From positions 1-64,000 of the forward strand of contig NZ_JADNRC010000008.1 in NCBI RefSeq assembly GCF_015594725.1: a stretch of DNA of 64,000 nt, in the 5' to 3' direction. Made by a program: the position numbers and the translations under genes. This stretch comes from Flavobacterium sp. ALJ2 (GTDB taxonomy: Bacteria; Bacteroidota; Bacteroidia; Flavobacteriales; Flavobacteriaceae). Below the pieces are notes generated by a model, which was given only the letters and a program-made list of their open reading frames with translations, was not told the DNA's origin and made no database searches. Positions 44,171 to 53,499 of this stretch are shown in pieces; positions within the stretch are counted from its first letter, which is position 1; the number at the start of each line of letters is the position of its first letter.

Positions 44171-45619
44171 TTAACCCACAGAACCTTCCAAAGAAATTTC
44201 TAATAATTTTTGTGCTTCTACAGCAAATTCCATTGGCAATTTATTTAAAACGTCTTTGCTAAAACCATTTACGATTAATGCAATTGCTTTTTCGGTTGGA
44301 ATTCCACGTTGGTTACAATAAAATACCTGGTCTTCACCAATTTTACTTGTTGTTGCTTCGTGTTCTATTTTTGCAGAAGGATTTTTGCTTTCGATATAAG
44401 GAAAAGTATGTGCGCCACAATTGTTACCCATTAACAGGGAGTCACATTGCGAAAAGTTTCTAGCATTATCTGCTCGAGCACTTATTTGTACCAATCCTCG
44501 GTAGCTATTTTGTGATTTCCCAGCTGAGATACCTTTAGAAATGATTGTTGACTTAGTGTTTTTTCCTAAATGAATCATTTTTGTACCAGTATCTGCTTGT
44601 TGGAAATTATTGGTAACGGCAATTGAATAAAATTCACCTACTGAATTGTCTCCTTTTAAAACACAAGATGGATATTTCCAAGTTACAGCTGAACCTGTTT
44701 CTACCTGTGTCCATGAGATTTTTGCATTAGTTTCACATAAACCTCTTTTGGTTACAAAATTAAAAACCCCGCCTTTTCCTTCTTTGTTTCCTGGGTACCA
44801 GTTTTGAACTGTTGAGTATTTGATTTCTGCATCATCCAAAGCGATTAATTCGACTACAGCGGCGTGTAATTGATTTTCATCACGACTTGGAGCTGTACAT
44901 CCTTCTAGGTATGATACATAACTTCCTTGGTCTGCAATAACTAATGTTCTTTCGAATTGTCCAGTTCCTGCTTGATTGATTCGGAAATAAGTAGAAAGTT
45001 CCATCGGACAACGAACGCCTTTTGGAATATAGCAGAATGATCCATCTGAGAAAACAGCTGAATTTAATGCAGCATAAAAATTGTCTCTTTGTGGTACAAC
45101 TGTTCCTAGGTATTTACGAACTAATTCAGGATGCTCTTTTATTGCTTCTGAAATAGGGCAGAAAATAATACCTTTTTCTCCTAATGTTTTTTTGAAAGTT
45201 GTAGCAACAGAAACGGAGTCGACTACAATATCCATAGCAACATTGTTCATCATTTTTTGTTCGTCAACAGAGATACCTAACTTTTTATACATTTCTAAAA
45301 GTTCTGGATCTACATCGTCTAATGTTTTATTAGGATCTATTTGTTTTGGCGCAGAGTAATATGAAATCGCTTGAAAATCGGGTTTTTGATAATGTACATT
45401 TGCCCATTCTGGCTCAATCATTTCTTGCCATGCTCGAAAAGCTTCGATACGCCAATCGGTCATCCATTGTGGTTCTTCTTTTTTTAGAGAAATGGCACGA
45501 ACAATATCTTCGTTTAGCCCAATAGGAAACGTCTCTGATTCTATATCGGTATAAAATCCGTATTCGTATTCTTTAGTTTCGAGTTCGATTTTTAAATCGT
45601 CTTCAGTGTATTTGCTCAT
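44171..45619 (-). CDS. sufB: Fe-S scaffold subunit SufB
   Basis: 482 residues, normal length. The core beta-helix includes [23 protein letters not shown], with the conserved cysteine, and [47 protein letters not shown]. It is the main scaffold on which the cluster is built, with SufC and SufD. It follows sufA after about 87 nt that contain a repeat. Confidence 0.97.
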   Translation of the reverse strand: MSKYTEDDLKIELETKEYEYGFYTDIESETFPIGLNEDIVRAISLKKEEPQWMTDWRIEAFRAWQEMIEPEWANVHYQKPDFQAISYYSAPKQIDPNKTLDDVDPELLEMYKKLGISVDEQKMMNNVAMDIVVDSVSVATTFKKTLGEKGIIFCPISEAIKEHPELVRKYLGTVVPQRDNFYAALNSAVFSDGSFCYIPKGVRCPMELSTYFRINQAGTGQFERTLVIADQGSYVSYLEGCTAPSRDENQLHAAVVELIALDDAEIKYSTVQNWYPGNKEGKGGVFNFVTKRGLCETNAKISWTQVETGSAVTWKYPSCVLKGDNSVGEFYSIAVTNNFQQADTGTKMIHLGKNTKSTIISKGISAGKSQNSYRGLVQISARADNARNFSQCDSLLMGNNCGAHTFPYIESKNPSAKIEHEATTSKIGEDQVFYCNQRGIPTEKAIALIVNGFSKDVLNKLPMEFAVEAQKLLEISLEGSVG

Positions 45620-45678
45620 TGTTTCAATAGGGTCTTAAAAGTTTGAATTTCTTAAGGTCCAAAGTATGTGTAGCTTCG

Positions 45679-45703
45679 TTTGACTTTAAGACTTTCGACG
45701 TTT
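45679..45703. repeat. AAAGTC-type intergenic repeat between sufA and sufB
   Basis: TTTGACTTTAAGACTTTCGACG is the same word set as the two elements around the four-helix-bundle gene. It shows the repeat family is spread through the intergenic gaps of the suf operon. Confidence 0.6.
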
Positions 45704-45705
45704 GG

Positions 45706-46035
45706 CTAAAGTGAAAAACTTTCGCCACAACCACAAGTTCTACTTGCGTTTGGATTATTAAATACAAATCCTTTCCCGTTTAATCCACCTGAAAATTCTA
45801 GTACTGTTCCAGCTAAATATAGAAATGATTTTTTTTCGACAGCAATAGTTATGTCGTTGTCTATAAATATTTTATCGTCGTCTCCTTTGGTTTTGTCAAA
45901 TTTTAAATCATATGATAAACCGGAGCACCCACCACTTTTCACCCCTACTCTTACGTAGTCATGTGCGGCATCAAAACCATCGTCTTTCATTAAGTCGATA
46001 ATTTTCTTTTTGGCAGAATCAGAAACCTTTATCAT
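45706..46035 (-). CDS. sufA: A-type Fe-S carrier protein (SufA/IscA/HesB family)
   Basis: 109 residues. The three ligand cysteines are visible: C40 or so in KSGGCSGLSYDL and the pair in SRTCGCGESFSL at the C-terminus. It carries nascent clusters to target proteins. It is the first gene of the sufABC-(4HB)-D operon and has a good -7 element upstream. Confidence 0.94.
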   Translation of the reverse strand: MIKVSDSAKKKIIDLMKDDGFDAAHDYVRVGVKSGGCSGLSYDLKFDKTKGDDDKIFIDNDITIAVEKKSFLYLAGTVLEFSGGLNGKGFVFNNPNASRTCGCGESFSL

Positions 46036-46065
46036 TGTTATATAGATTATTGTCTAAATTGATTG

Positions 46066-46073
46066 CAAAGATA
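46066..46073 (-). promoter_or_regulatory. Candidate -7 element of the suf operon promoter
   Basis: On the minus strand this reads TATCTTTG, a full match to TAnnTTTG, about 30 nt before the sufA start. No clear TTG at -33. I see no RirA/Fur/IscR-like site I could defend. The remaining upstream gap to 46393 is AT-rich and shows nothing else I can identify. Confidence 0.45.
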
Positions 46074-46393
46074 CTATATAAAAACCTTTTTCCATAACGG
46101 TTCACATTATTATAACAAATGTTAAAATAGATAATATTTATTTCAATTACCGAATTTGTAAGAGATTATTTTAATACAAAATATAATTTGTGATTTTGTC
46201 GCTTTAAAATGGTGAGAATCTTAAATGATATTTTGGGTAAGATGATAACGTAGAATATATTAATTACTAATTAATACAAGTATTTACACCAAGAGAAGAA
46301 CGAAATTAGAACGATAATTCTGAAAAAAGGAGTAGTTATCTTGAGGAAGTTTTGAAAAGGAGGAAGTTTTGTCAAATTTTTTTAGATAAATGA

Positions 46394-46642
46394 GAATCTG
46401 AGCGTCAAGCTGATTTAGATGGATTTGAAATAATAGCATTGAATAAGATTAATCCTGAAGGAATGGCAATGCTCTTTAAGAGATTGCAAGGAAAAAATAA
46501 TTTTTCGATCCCAGAATTTTTAAGCACACATCCGGTAACTACTGAAAGGATTGATTATATAGATGAAATGATAAAAACAAAATCATTTGTATTTAAAGAA
46601 AACACAAGGTTGAAAAAATTATTCAAAGAGATTAAGGATTAG
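46394..46642 (+). pseudogene. C-terminal remnant of an M48-family metalloprotease
   Basis: Codons 46394-46642 read ESERQADLDGFEIIALNKINPEGMAMLF, then FLSTHPVTTERIDYIDEMI. These are the third-zinc-ligand segment (ExxAD context) and the C-terminal STHP.T.ERI motif of M48 peptidases. An in-frame TGA lies just upstream at 46391-46393, and no HExxH half is present before it. No proper start codon or ribosome site exists. This is the 3' end of a gene whose front is lost. Confidence 0.8.
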
Positions 46643-46744
46643 TTTATTTATTAATAGTTGGAATTTTCTTAAATTGCAAAGAATATTAAATGGAGAGATT
46701 TTTATCTCTCCATTTTGTTTTTTAATCCTTATAATAAAAATACA

Positions 46745-47602
46745 ATGAAACTTTACCCAATAGAATCAGGAAATTTTAAATTAGATGGTGGTGCAATGTT
46801 TGGTGTTGTGCCTAAAACAATTTGGAATAAAACGAATCCTGCCGATGAAAATAATTTGATAGACATTGCCGCAAGATGTTTGCTTATCGAAGATGGCAGC
46901 CGACTTATATTGATCGACACCGGAATGGGGAATAAACAATCAGATAAGTTTTTTGGATATTATTCGCTTTGGGGAAACCATTCGATAGACAAATCGTTGG
47001 CAAAATATGGTTTTCACAGAGATGATATTACTGATGTTTTTATGACGCACTTGCATTTTGATCATTGTGGTGGAAGTGTGCAGTGGAATGCGGATAAAAC
47101 AGGGTATGAGCCAGCTTTTAAAAATGCTAAATATTGGAGTAACGAAAATCATTGGGAATGGGCAACGAAACCTAATGTTCGTGAAAAGGCGTCCTTTTTG
47201 TCTGAGAATATTTTGCCAATGCAAGAAAGTGGACAATTAAATTTTGTAAAAAGGCCAGAAGAAGATTTTCTCTCAACATCTGAACTTGGCTTTGGAATTT
47301 TCTTTGCCGATGGGCATACCGAAAAGCAAATGATTCCACATATTCAATATCAGGATAAAACAATTGTTTTTTGTGCCGATTTATTGGCTACAGCTGGACA
47401 TATTCCGTTGCCGTACGTTATGGGATATGATACAAGACCATTATTAACGATGCCTGAGAAGTCAAAATTTTTAAACGCTGCTGCCGATAATAATTACTAT
47501 TTGTTTCTGGAGCATGATGCACATAATCAAATTATAACTGTGGAACATACAGAAAAAGGAGTAAGACTTAAAGAGGTTTTTACTTGCGAAGAGATTCTTT
47601 AA
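46745..47602 (+). CDS. MBL-fold metallo-hydrolase
   Basis: 285 residues from the ATG at 46745. A longer frame reading ten codons upstream lacks support, and the ATG begins the usual MKLYPIESGNFKLDGGAMFGVVP opening. The metal site HLHFDHCGG is complete, with later ligands in FFADGHTEKQMIP, CADLLATAGHIP and LEHDAH. It resembles quorum-quenching-lactonase-like and other small-molecule MBL hydrolases; the substrate cannot be named. Followed by a strong terminator. Confidence 0.9.
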   Translation: MKLYPIESGNFKLDGGAMFGVVPKTIWNKTNPADENNLIDIAARCLLIEDGSRLILIDTGMGNKQSDKFFGYYSLWGNHSIDKSLAKYGFHRDDITDVFMTHLHFDHCGGSVQWNADKTGYEPAFKNAKYWSNENHWEWATKPNVREKASFLSENILPMQESGQLNFVKRPEEDFLSTSELGFGIFFADGHTEKQMIPHIQYQDKTIVFCADLLATAGHIPLPYVMGYDTRPLLTMPEKSKFLNAAADNNYYLFLEHDAHNQIITVEHTEKGVRLKEVFTCEEIL

Positions 47603-47623
47603 AGGTTGTAGATTTAAAGCATA

Positions 47624-47662
47624 AAAAAATCCCGTTTTCATTGATTGAAAATGGGATTTTTA
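47624..47662. terminator. Bidirectional terminator between the MBL hydrolase and FN3 lipoprotein
   Basis: AAAAATCCCGTTTTCA pairs with TTGAAAATGGGATTTTT over a 4-nt loop, with A-rich and T-rich flanks. It serves two convergent transcripts. Confidence 0.9.
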
Positions 47663-47689
47663 GTTTAACTAATTGTGATTTTTTAAATT

Positions 47690-48379
47690 TTAGTTGGTTT
47701 TAAATTTCCAAACTTGACCAACAGTTTCTCCTCCTTTATTATCTTTTACAATAACTCTCCAGAAATACTCTTTTGCAGGTTCTAATGTTACATCGAGTGC
47801 ATTAGCTGTTTTGTTTTTAGCTATTTTTTGGGTAGGAGGGTTTGCAGTTCCAAAATAGACATCATAAGCTAGAACATCTGTTGCATCAACATCTGTTGCT
47901 TCCCATTTTAAAGAGGCTGTCGCTGTGCTCAATGTACTACTTAAAATTGGGTGCAGTAAACTTGGTGCAAAAGGCAGATGATTTATCTCAGCATTACCAG
48001 CAGTATAAAATTTGTAAATAGTAGAATAAGCACTTGCTAATCCTTTATTGTCGTTTGCTTTTATCCTCCAGTAGTAGGCCGTGTTTTTGTCTAATACAAG
48101 TGAGATGCTATTATCTGCTCCTTCAAAATTTTTGTCAATTTGAGCAAAAGTATTGTCTTTTGAAATTTGAATTTGATAGGTTATAGCGTCATTGTTTGCA
48201 TCTGTAGCTTTGTCCCATTTAAAAGAAACACTATTGTCTACACATAGTTTATTGTCTGCCGGAGAAACCAATGCCGGTATTGTTGGCGCTACATTAGCTT
48301 TGGGAGTTGGATCTGAATCATCGCTACCACAAGCTGTAAATAGTAAACTAATGATTGATAGGTATATAAAATTCTTCAT
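47690..48379 (-). CDS. Fibronectin type III-like lipoprotein, partner of the LRR protein
   Basis: 229 residues. Signal MKNFIYLSIISLLFTAC; the cysteine is followed by GSDDSD, which resembles the SDD-type lipoprotein export signal described for Flavobacterium surface lipoproteins. Two FN3-like domains follow (about 35-130 and 135-229), each with the AYYWRIKANDNKG or EYFWRVIVKDNKGG strand. It starts 2 nt after the LRR gene, so they are cotranscribed. Probably a surface-exposed binding or anchoring partner. Confidence 0.85.
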   Translation of the reverse strand: MKNFIYLSIISLLFTACGSDDSDPTPKANVAPTIPALVSPADNKLCVDNSVSFKWDKATDANNDAITYQIQISKDNTFAQIDKNFEGADNSISLVLDKNTAYYWRIKANDNKGLASAYSTIYKFYTAGNAEINHLPFAPSLLHPILSSTLSTATASLKWEATDVDATDVLAYDVYFGTANPPTQKIAKNKTANALDVTLEPAKEYFWRVIVKDNKGGETVGQVWKFKTN

Positions 48380-48381
48380 TT

Positions 48382-51300
48382 TTATTTTTTTATAATTTTA
48401 ATGTATTCTGGAGTGTCTAAATAGATTTTAACAGCATAAATTCCTGAAGCTTGGTTTTCAATATTCAAATATGCTTTTCCATCTTCGATGTTATAATTTT
48501 TAGTAGAAACTAATTGACCTCCAAAATTGTAAACGTCTATTTTGATTTCTTTTTTGTTAGTAGGTACGTCGATTTCAAAATTTCCAGATGTTGGATTAGG
48601 ATAAGCAGCCAAGCTTCTTATAGCATCCAATGAAGTGATTTTTTTAGAAAAGACACCTTCACAAGCTTTAGCAGTGGTTACTTCTAATAAAGCGCCTTTG
48701 TTTAAATCTAAAGAGAAATTAGAATCTGTTGTCTGAAACTGTGCTTGACCATCAACAAAAACGGTAAAAGGAGCTGTTCCTTCTGTAATCTCAACATCTA
48801 CTTTTTTAGCAGTTATGTTAGATGTTCCAGAAACGGTTGTAGCCTTGGCGATAGTAACGTTAAAGTTTTGTTCGTATTTTTCTCCAAATATTGTGATGAT
48901 AATATTGTAAGCTCCAGGGCTAAGGTTAGAAGCGGTTAAAGTGTTGTTTGTGAAAGCGTACGGTTTTCCATTAATGCTGGCGGTGTAAGGTAACTTAGCA
49001 TTTCCTATTATGCTAATTTCACCGTTGTTTTCGTTAATACAAGACTCTCCTTTTGATTCAATAGTGTAGTTTTTTGAAGGAAGGCTAAAATCACATTCAG
49101 TGTTATAACTAGCACTTGCATCTTTATATGAGGCCCAAGTATTATTAGAAAATGTAACGTCATCAACTGTTATACAAGATAAATTAGGATTGTTGGCAAA
49201 GCTGTTATAATAAGCATTATTAAATTTAGCATTGCCTCCATTCTTTATGTTTAGTTTCATTAAGTCATTACTATTACAATTAAGTTGTTTTAAATTTGGA
49301 CTACTTGAAAAGTCTAAAGATGTTAACATATTGTTAGAAACATATGCGATTTCTAATAATGGATTTTTGCTGAAATCTAAATTAGTTATGCTATTGTTGC
49401 CACAGAATAATTTTTCCAATTGAGGGTATTTAGTAAGATCTAAGGTTTTTAGTAAATTAGCTTCACAGTTAAGGTATGTAAGTTTTTTGTTTGCCGAAAA
49501 ATCAATCGTTGTTAAATTGTTGTAACCTACTGATATAGAGGTTATATTTGTGTTGTTTGATAGATTAAAATCTTTAATGTTTTTATTTTGACTAGCATTT
49601 AAATATTCTAATGCGATATTTTTTGAAAGATCCAAACTTGTTAGTGTACTCTGATTTGTGTTTTCATTATTACTACCAGCCCCTGAACAATATAAGTTAG
49701 TCAAGGCTAAATTTTTAGTAACATCTAAAGTTGTTAATTTATTATAAGAGACATCTAGCACTGTTAAGTCCAAGTTTTTAGTAACATTTATGTCTGTTAA
49801 TTTATTATAAGAGACATTTAGCTCTGCTAAGGCTAAGTTTTTAGAAACATCTATGCTCGTTAATTTGTTTTGTGTACAATTTAATTTTTTTAATTTTAGG
49901 TTTTTAGAAACATCTATACTAATTAGCTTTCCTTTTCCATTGTAAGGCAATTTTAGTTCTTCAAGAGCTGTAAAGTCTTGAATACCTGTCAAGTCGTTGA
50001 TTTCTAGATTGGTGTAATAATCACTTAGATCTAGTGTTGTAATAGTGTTAATTGCTTGAGTAAGTACCTTACCGTCTTCAACTCCGTCAATCCCTTTTTT
50101 AATTAGAGATTTTTCAAAATTTGCATCGGGTATTAAGGTGTATTCAGGTGTTGGACAAATTGCCTCAGAGAAATTCGCAAGCGCATCTTTTCTTTTAGCC
50201 CAGTTGATATTAGCATAAGTAACATCATCAACAAGTACACAAGTTAAGCTAGGGTTTGTAGTAAGTAATAATTTGTCTGATTCTATTAGGGTGTTTTTTC
50301 CGTTCTTTAAATTTACTTCCTTTAAGGTTGGATTATAACTAACGTCAAATTCTTTTAATGCTATGTTTTTAGAAACATCTAGCATTTCTAAAGAATTATA
50401 CTGGCATTTTAAGTGAGTTAAATTTAGATTTTTAGATACATTTAAAGTTGTTAAGTCGTTAGCAAAACATTCTAAACGATACAACTTTGTGTTGTTAGAA
50501 AGATCAAGATTTATTATTTGATTTTGATAACAGCTAAGTAGTTCTAAATTAATATTTTTAGAGGTATCTATTGTGGTCAGTTTATTTGTAATACAACTTA
50601 AATTGGTTAAGTGAATGTTTTTGGTAATGTCTAAAAAAGTTAATTCATTTCCACCACAACTTAAAGAATTTAAATAGATGTGTTTAGAAACATCTATACT
50701 TTTTAGTTTATTATAATAGCAAGATAGATTGGTTAATGCTAAATTGTTTGAAATATCTAGAGTTGATAAAGAATTCCAGCCACAATTAAGTGATTCTAAA
50801 GCGGTGTTTTTAGAAATGTCTATGCTTGTTAATTTATTAGAATAAAGACCTAATGTGATTAATTCTGTAAAATCTTGAATCCCTGTAAGATCTGAAATGT
50901 TACTACCTGTAAGATCTAGGTTTTTTAATGACTTGATGACGCTAGTCAATATTTTACCATCAACTTCTCCAGAATCAATTCCTAAAGAAATTAATTTATT
51001 CTCGAAATTTACATCAGGAATCAAAGTATATTGCTGCGGTACATCTGCAACATCTACAACAGATACATTATCAACTAAAATTTCAGAATCAAGTGTTCCT
51101 CTTGTCCAGATATCTACTTCTATGTTTTCTGTAACTTTTGAAGTATATTCAAACTCAATTTTTCTCCATTCAGTATTAGAAAAAGTAACATCAGATTTTT
51201 TGATTATTTCCTCCTTAAAAGTACCAGGTTTGTGATAGAGGCTTAAATCGATAGAAGAAAATGTTCCTTTTACGGTTTTGTGGTATAAAGTTACACGATA

Positions 51301-51555
51301 GGTTTTGTTTGCCTGTACAGGAAAATAGTCACTATTAATATAATTAAAAGTTCCACTGGCAACCATCATGTTAGTACTTGATTTGCCATTTTGTGCGTTT
51401 GTACTTTGCGAAATAAAGCCACTAAAGTAACGGTACCAGTTATTTGGCTGAGAGGATGAAGACCAAGTTTCAAAATCCCCATTAGGGACTAAGTTCGTCT
51501 GAGCATAAATTGAAAAATTTGCTAATAACAGCAATAAGAGTAGTTTTGTTTTCAT
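48382..51555 (-). CDS. Secreted leucine-rich-repeat protein with T9SS type A sorting domain
   Basis: 1057 residues. Order: signal peptide (MKTKLLLLLLLANFSIYAQ); a carbohydrate-binding-like jelly roll (about 22-165: NLVPNGDFETWSSSSQPNNW, EILVDNVSVVDV); a first LRR block (about 176-460); a second LRR block of the same design (about 475-815) beginning again with YTLIPDANFEKSLI; an Ig-like region; and a C-terminal type A sorting domain (about 970-1057: AYPNPTSGNFEIDV, ASGIYAVKIY, KIIKK). The repeats follow LTxLDVSKNxALTxLxCxxN, about 20-21 residues. It is exported by T9SS and fixed on the cell surface. Confidence 0.93.
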   Translation of the reverse strand: MKTKLLLLLLLANFSIYAQTNLVPNGDFETWSSSSQPNNWYRYFSGFISQSTNAQNGKSSTNMMVASGTFNYINSDYFPVQANKTYRVTLYHKTVKGTFSSIDLSLYHKPGTFKEEIIKKSDVTFSNTEWRKIEFEYTSKVTENIEVDIWTRGTLDSEILVDNVSVVDVADVPQQYTLIPDVNFENKLISLGIDSGEVDGKILTSVIKSLKNLDLTGSNISDLTGIQDFTELITLGLYSNKLTSIDISKNTALESLNCGWNSLSTLDISNNLALTNLSCYYNKLKSIDVSKHIYLNSLSCGGNELTFLDITKNIHLTNLSCITNKLTTIDTSKNINLELLSCYQNQIINLDLSNNTKLYRLECFANDLTTLNVSKNLNLTHLKCQYNSLEMLDVSKNIALKEFDVSYNPTLKEVNLKNGKNTLIESDKLLLTTNPSLTCVLVDDVTYANINWAKRKDALANFSEAICPTPEYTLIPDANFEKSLIKKGIDGVEDGKVLTQAINTITTLDLSDYYTNLEINDLTGIQDFTALEELKLPYNGKGKLISIDVSKNLKLKKLNCTQNKLTSIDVSKNLALAELNVSYNKLTDINVTKNLDLTVLDVSYNKLTTLDVTKNLALTNLYCSGAGSNNENTNQSTLTSLDLSKNIALEYLNASQNKNIKDFNLSNNTNITSISVGYNNLTTIDFSANKKLTYLNCEANLLKTLDLTKYPQLEKLFCGNNSITNLDFSKNPLLEIAYVSNNMLTSLDFSSSPNLKQLNCNSNDLMKLNIKNGGNAKFNNAYYNSFANNPNLSCITVDDVTFSNNTWASYKDASASYNTECDFSLPSKNYTIESKGESCINENNGEISIIGNAKLPYTASINGKPYAFTNNTLTASNLSPGAYNIIITIFGEKYEQNFNVTIAKATTVSGTSNITAKKVDVEITEGTAPFTVFVDGQAQFQTTDSNFSLDLNKGALLEVTTAKACEGVFSKKITSLDAIRSLAAYPNPTSGNFEIDVPTNKKEIKIDVYNFGGQLVSTKNYNIEDGKAYLNIENQASGIYAVKIYLDTPEYIKIIKK

Positions 51556-51802
51556 AGATTTAGTTTACAATTTGAATTTGCAATGATACGTAAATACAAA
51601 TTATTTCTTGTTAAAATTTTATTTATCTGGTTGTAATTAAATTCGTTCATATCCATTTCTAGAGAATGATTATATTTGAATCGTTTCTAGTTTGATAAAA
51701 AAAGTGTGAGTAAGATTCCTAAGAGTGTGTTAATCTGCCTTTTTTTTGTAACAAAAAACCATAAATTAGACCCATATTTTAACTTTTATTAAATTTATAT
51801 AA

Positions 51803-53437
51803 ATGAATAGTATCAAACCTATTTACATATCTGCTTTTGCGTTAATGGTTTTAGCAGGTTGTGGTGCTACAAAACAAGCATCGATTACTACACCTCCAGT
51901 TGTTGAAATTGCTCCTGCAATTATTAAAAAAAATGCTCCGCTTACGGACAATGAATTAAAAAGATGGAGTCATCTAGATTTAGTAAAAGATACTATTCCT
52001 GGGATGAGTGTTGACAAGGCATATGCCGAATTATTAAAAGACAGAAAAGGGGTAAAGGTAATCGTAGGAATTGTAGATTCTGGTGTTGATATTGAACACG
52101 AGGATTTAAAGGGAAATGTGTGGACGAATACAAAAGAGATTCCTGGTAACGGAATTGATGATGATAAAAATGGTTTTATAGATGATATTCATGGTTGGAA
52201 CTTTCTTGGAGATGCTGTAAACGAAAACTTAGAACTGACTCGTATTGTAAAGAAAGCTGATGATGGATCTGCGCAATATAAAAATGCCTTAGCGATGTAT
52301 AATGAAAAATACGAAAAGGCATTAGAAGATAAACAACAAGTAGATTTTTTACTGGATGTTCATTCGACTGTAAAAAAAGCATTGAATAAAGACAACTATA
52401 AACTCGAAGACTTAAGTACTATTACCTCTACAGATCCAAAAGTAACCAGAAGTAAAATGATTATGACTCAGGTTTTTACTAATGCAGGAGCTACGTTTAA
52501 TCCTGAAGTAGATTTTGAAGAATATAGAGAACACGTTTATGATCAGTTGAATTTTAATCTGAACAAAGAATTTGATGGTCGAAAAATTGTAGGAGATAAT
52601 CCAGAAAACATTAAAGATACTCGTTACGGTAATAATAACGTTAGTGGACCAGTTAAAGAAAAAGCATTACACGGAACTCACGTAGCGGGTATTGTTGCGC
52701 AGTTGCGTTACAATAATTTAGGTGGAGATGGTGTTGCTAACAACGTTGAAATTATGGCTGTGAGAGCTGTTCCTGATGGAGATGAGTACGATAAAGATAT
52801 TGCATTGGCGATACGTTACGCAGTAGACAATGGAGCAAAAGTAATCAACGGAAGTTTTGGAAAAAGTTTTTCTCCTCATAAACAATGGGTTTATGATGCT
52901 ATAAAATATGCAGCTAAAAAAGATGTTTTAATTGTGCATGCAGCAGGGAATGATGGATATAATATTGATATTGAAAAAAATATTAATTATCCAAATGACT
53001 CAGAAGATAATATCAAAGAATTTGCAGATAATTTAATTACAATTGGCGCAATAAATAAAGTATACGGAGAAAATGTAGTAGCAAGTTTTTCTAATTTTGG
53101 AAAAATAAACGTTGATGTTTTTGCTCCTGGAGAAGAAATCTATGCAACGATTCCAAATAATAAATACAAGTATTTACAAGGAACTTCAATGGCTTCGCCA
53201 AATGCAGCTGGAGTTGCAGCATTAATCCGTTCGTATTATCCTGGGTTAACAGCTCCACAGGTAAAACATATTTTAATGAATTCGGGCGTTTTACTTCCAG
53301 CAATGGTTATTTTGGGTGAGAATCCAAATTCAAAAGAAAAACCAGTAGCAGTTTCATCAACTGAATCATCAAAAACAGGTAGAATGGTAAATGCTTATAA
53401 TGCATTATTGATGGCAGAAAAAATGTCAAAAAAATAA
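51803..53437 (+). CDS. S8 family subtilisin-like lipoprotein protease
   Basis: 544 residues. Lipoprotein signal ending LMVLAGC. The catalytic triad is D92 in GIVDSGVDIEHEDL, H293 in LHGTHVAGIVAQLR and S462 in GTSMASPNAAG, with the oxyanion asparagine in HAAGNDG. Some 200 residues lie between D and H, longer than in subtilisin, which is common in Bacteroidota homologs. An envelope-anchored protease, monocistronic, with a terminator right after it. Confidence 0.93.
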   Translation: MNSIKPIYISAFALMVLAGCGATKQASITTPPVVEIAPAIIKKNAPLTDNELKRWSHLDLVKDTIPGMSVDKAYAELLKDRKGVKVIVGIVDSGVDIEHEDLKGNVWTNTKEIPGNGIDDDKNGFIDDIHGWNFLGDAVNENLELTRIVKKADDGSAQYKNALAMYNEKYEKALEDKQQVDFLLDVHSTVKKALNKDNYKLEDLSTITSTDPKVTRSKMIMTQVFTNAGATFNPEVDFEEYREHVYDQLNFNLNKEFDGRKIVGDNPENIKDTRYGNNNVSGPVKEKALHGTHVAGIVAQLRYNNLGGDGVANNVEIMAVRAVPDGDEYDKDIALAIRYAVDNGAKVINGSFGKSFSPHKQWVYDAIKYAAKKDVLIVHAAGNDGYNIDIEKNINYPNDSEDNIKEFADNLITIGAINKVYGENVVASFSNFGKINVDVFAPGEEIYATIPNNKYKYLQGTSMASPNAAGVAALIRSYYPGLTAPQVKHILMNSGVLLPAMVILGENPNSKEKPVAVSSTESSKTGRMVNAYNALLMAEKMSKK

Positions 53438-53458
53438 ATTGTAAAGAATATTAATCCG

Positions 53459-53487
53459 ATGGAAGGGTGGCAACCCTTCCATTTTTT
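53459..53487 (+). terminator. Terminator after the S8 protease
   Basis: ATGGAAGGGT and ACCCTTCCAT form a perfect 10-bp stem around GGCA, followed by six T. Confidence 0.95.
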
Positions 53488-53499
53488 ATTATATAACCC

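Noticed and set aside
46439..46642. Independent 67-residue gene starting at TTG
   Set aside because: Its frame continues upstream for 15 more codons that also match M48 peptidases, up to a stop. It is a 3' remnant and not a small gene.
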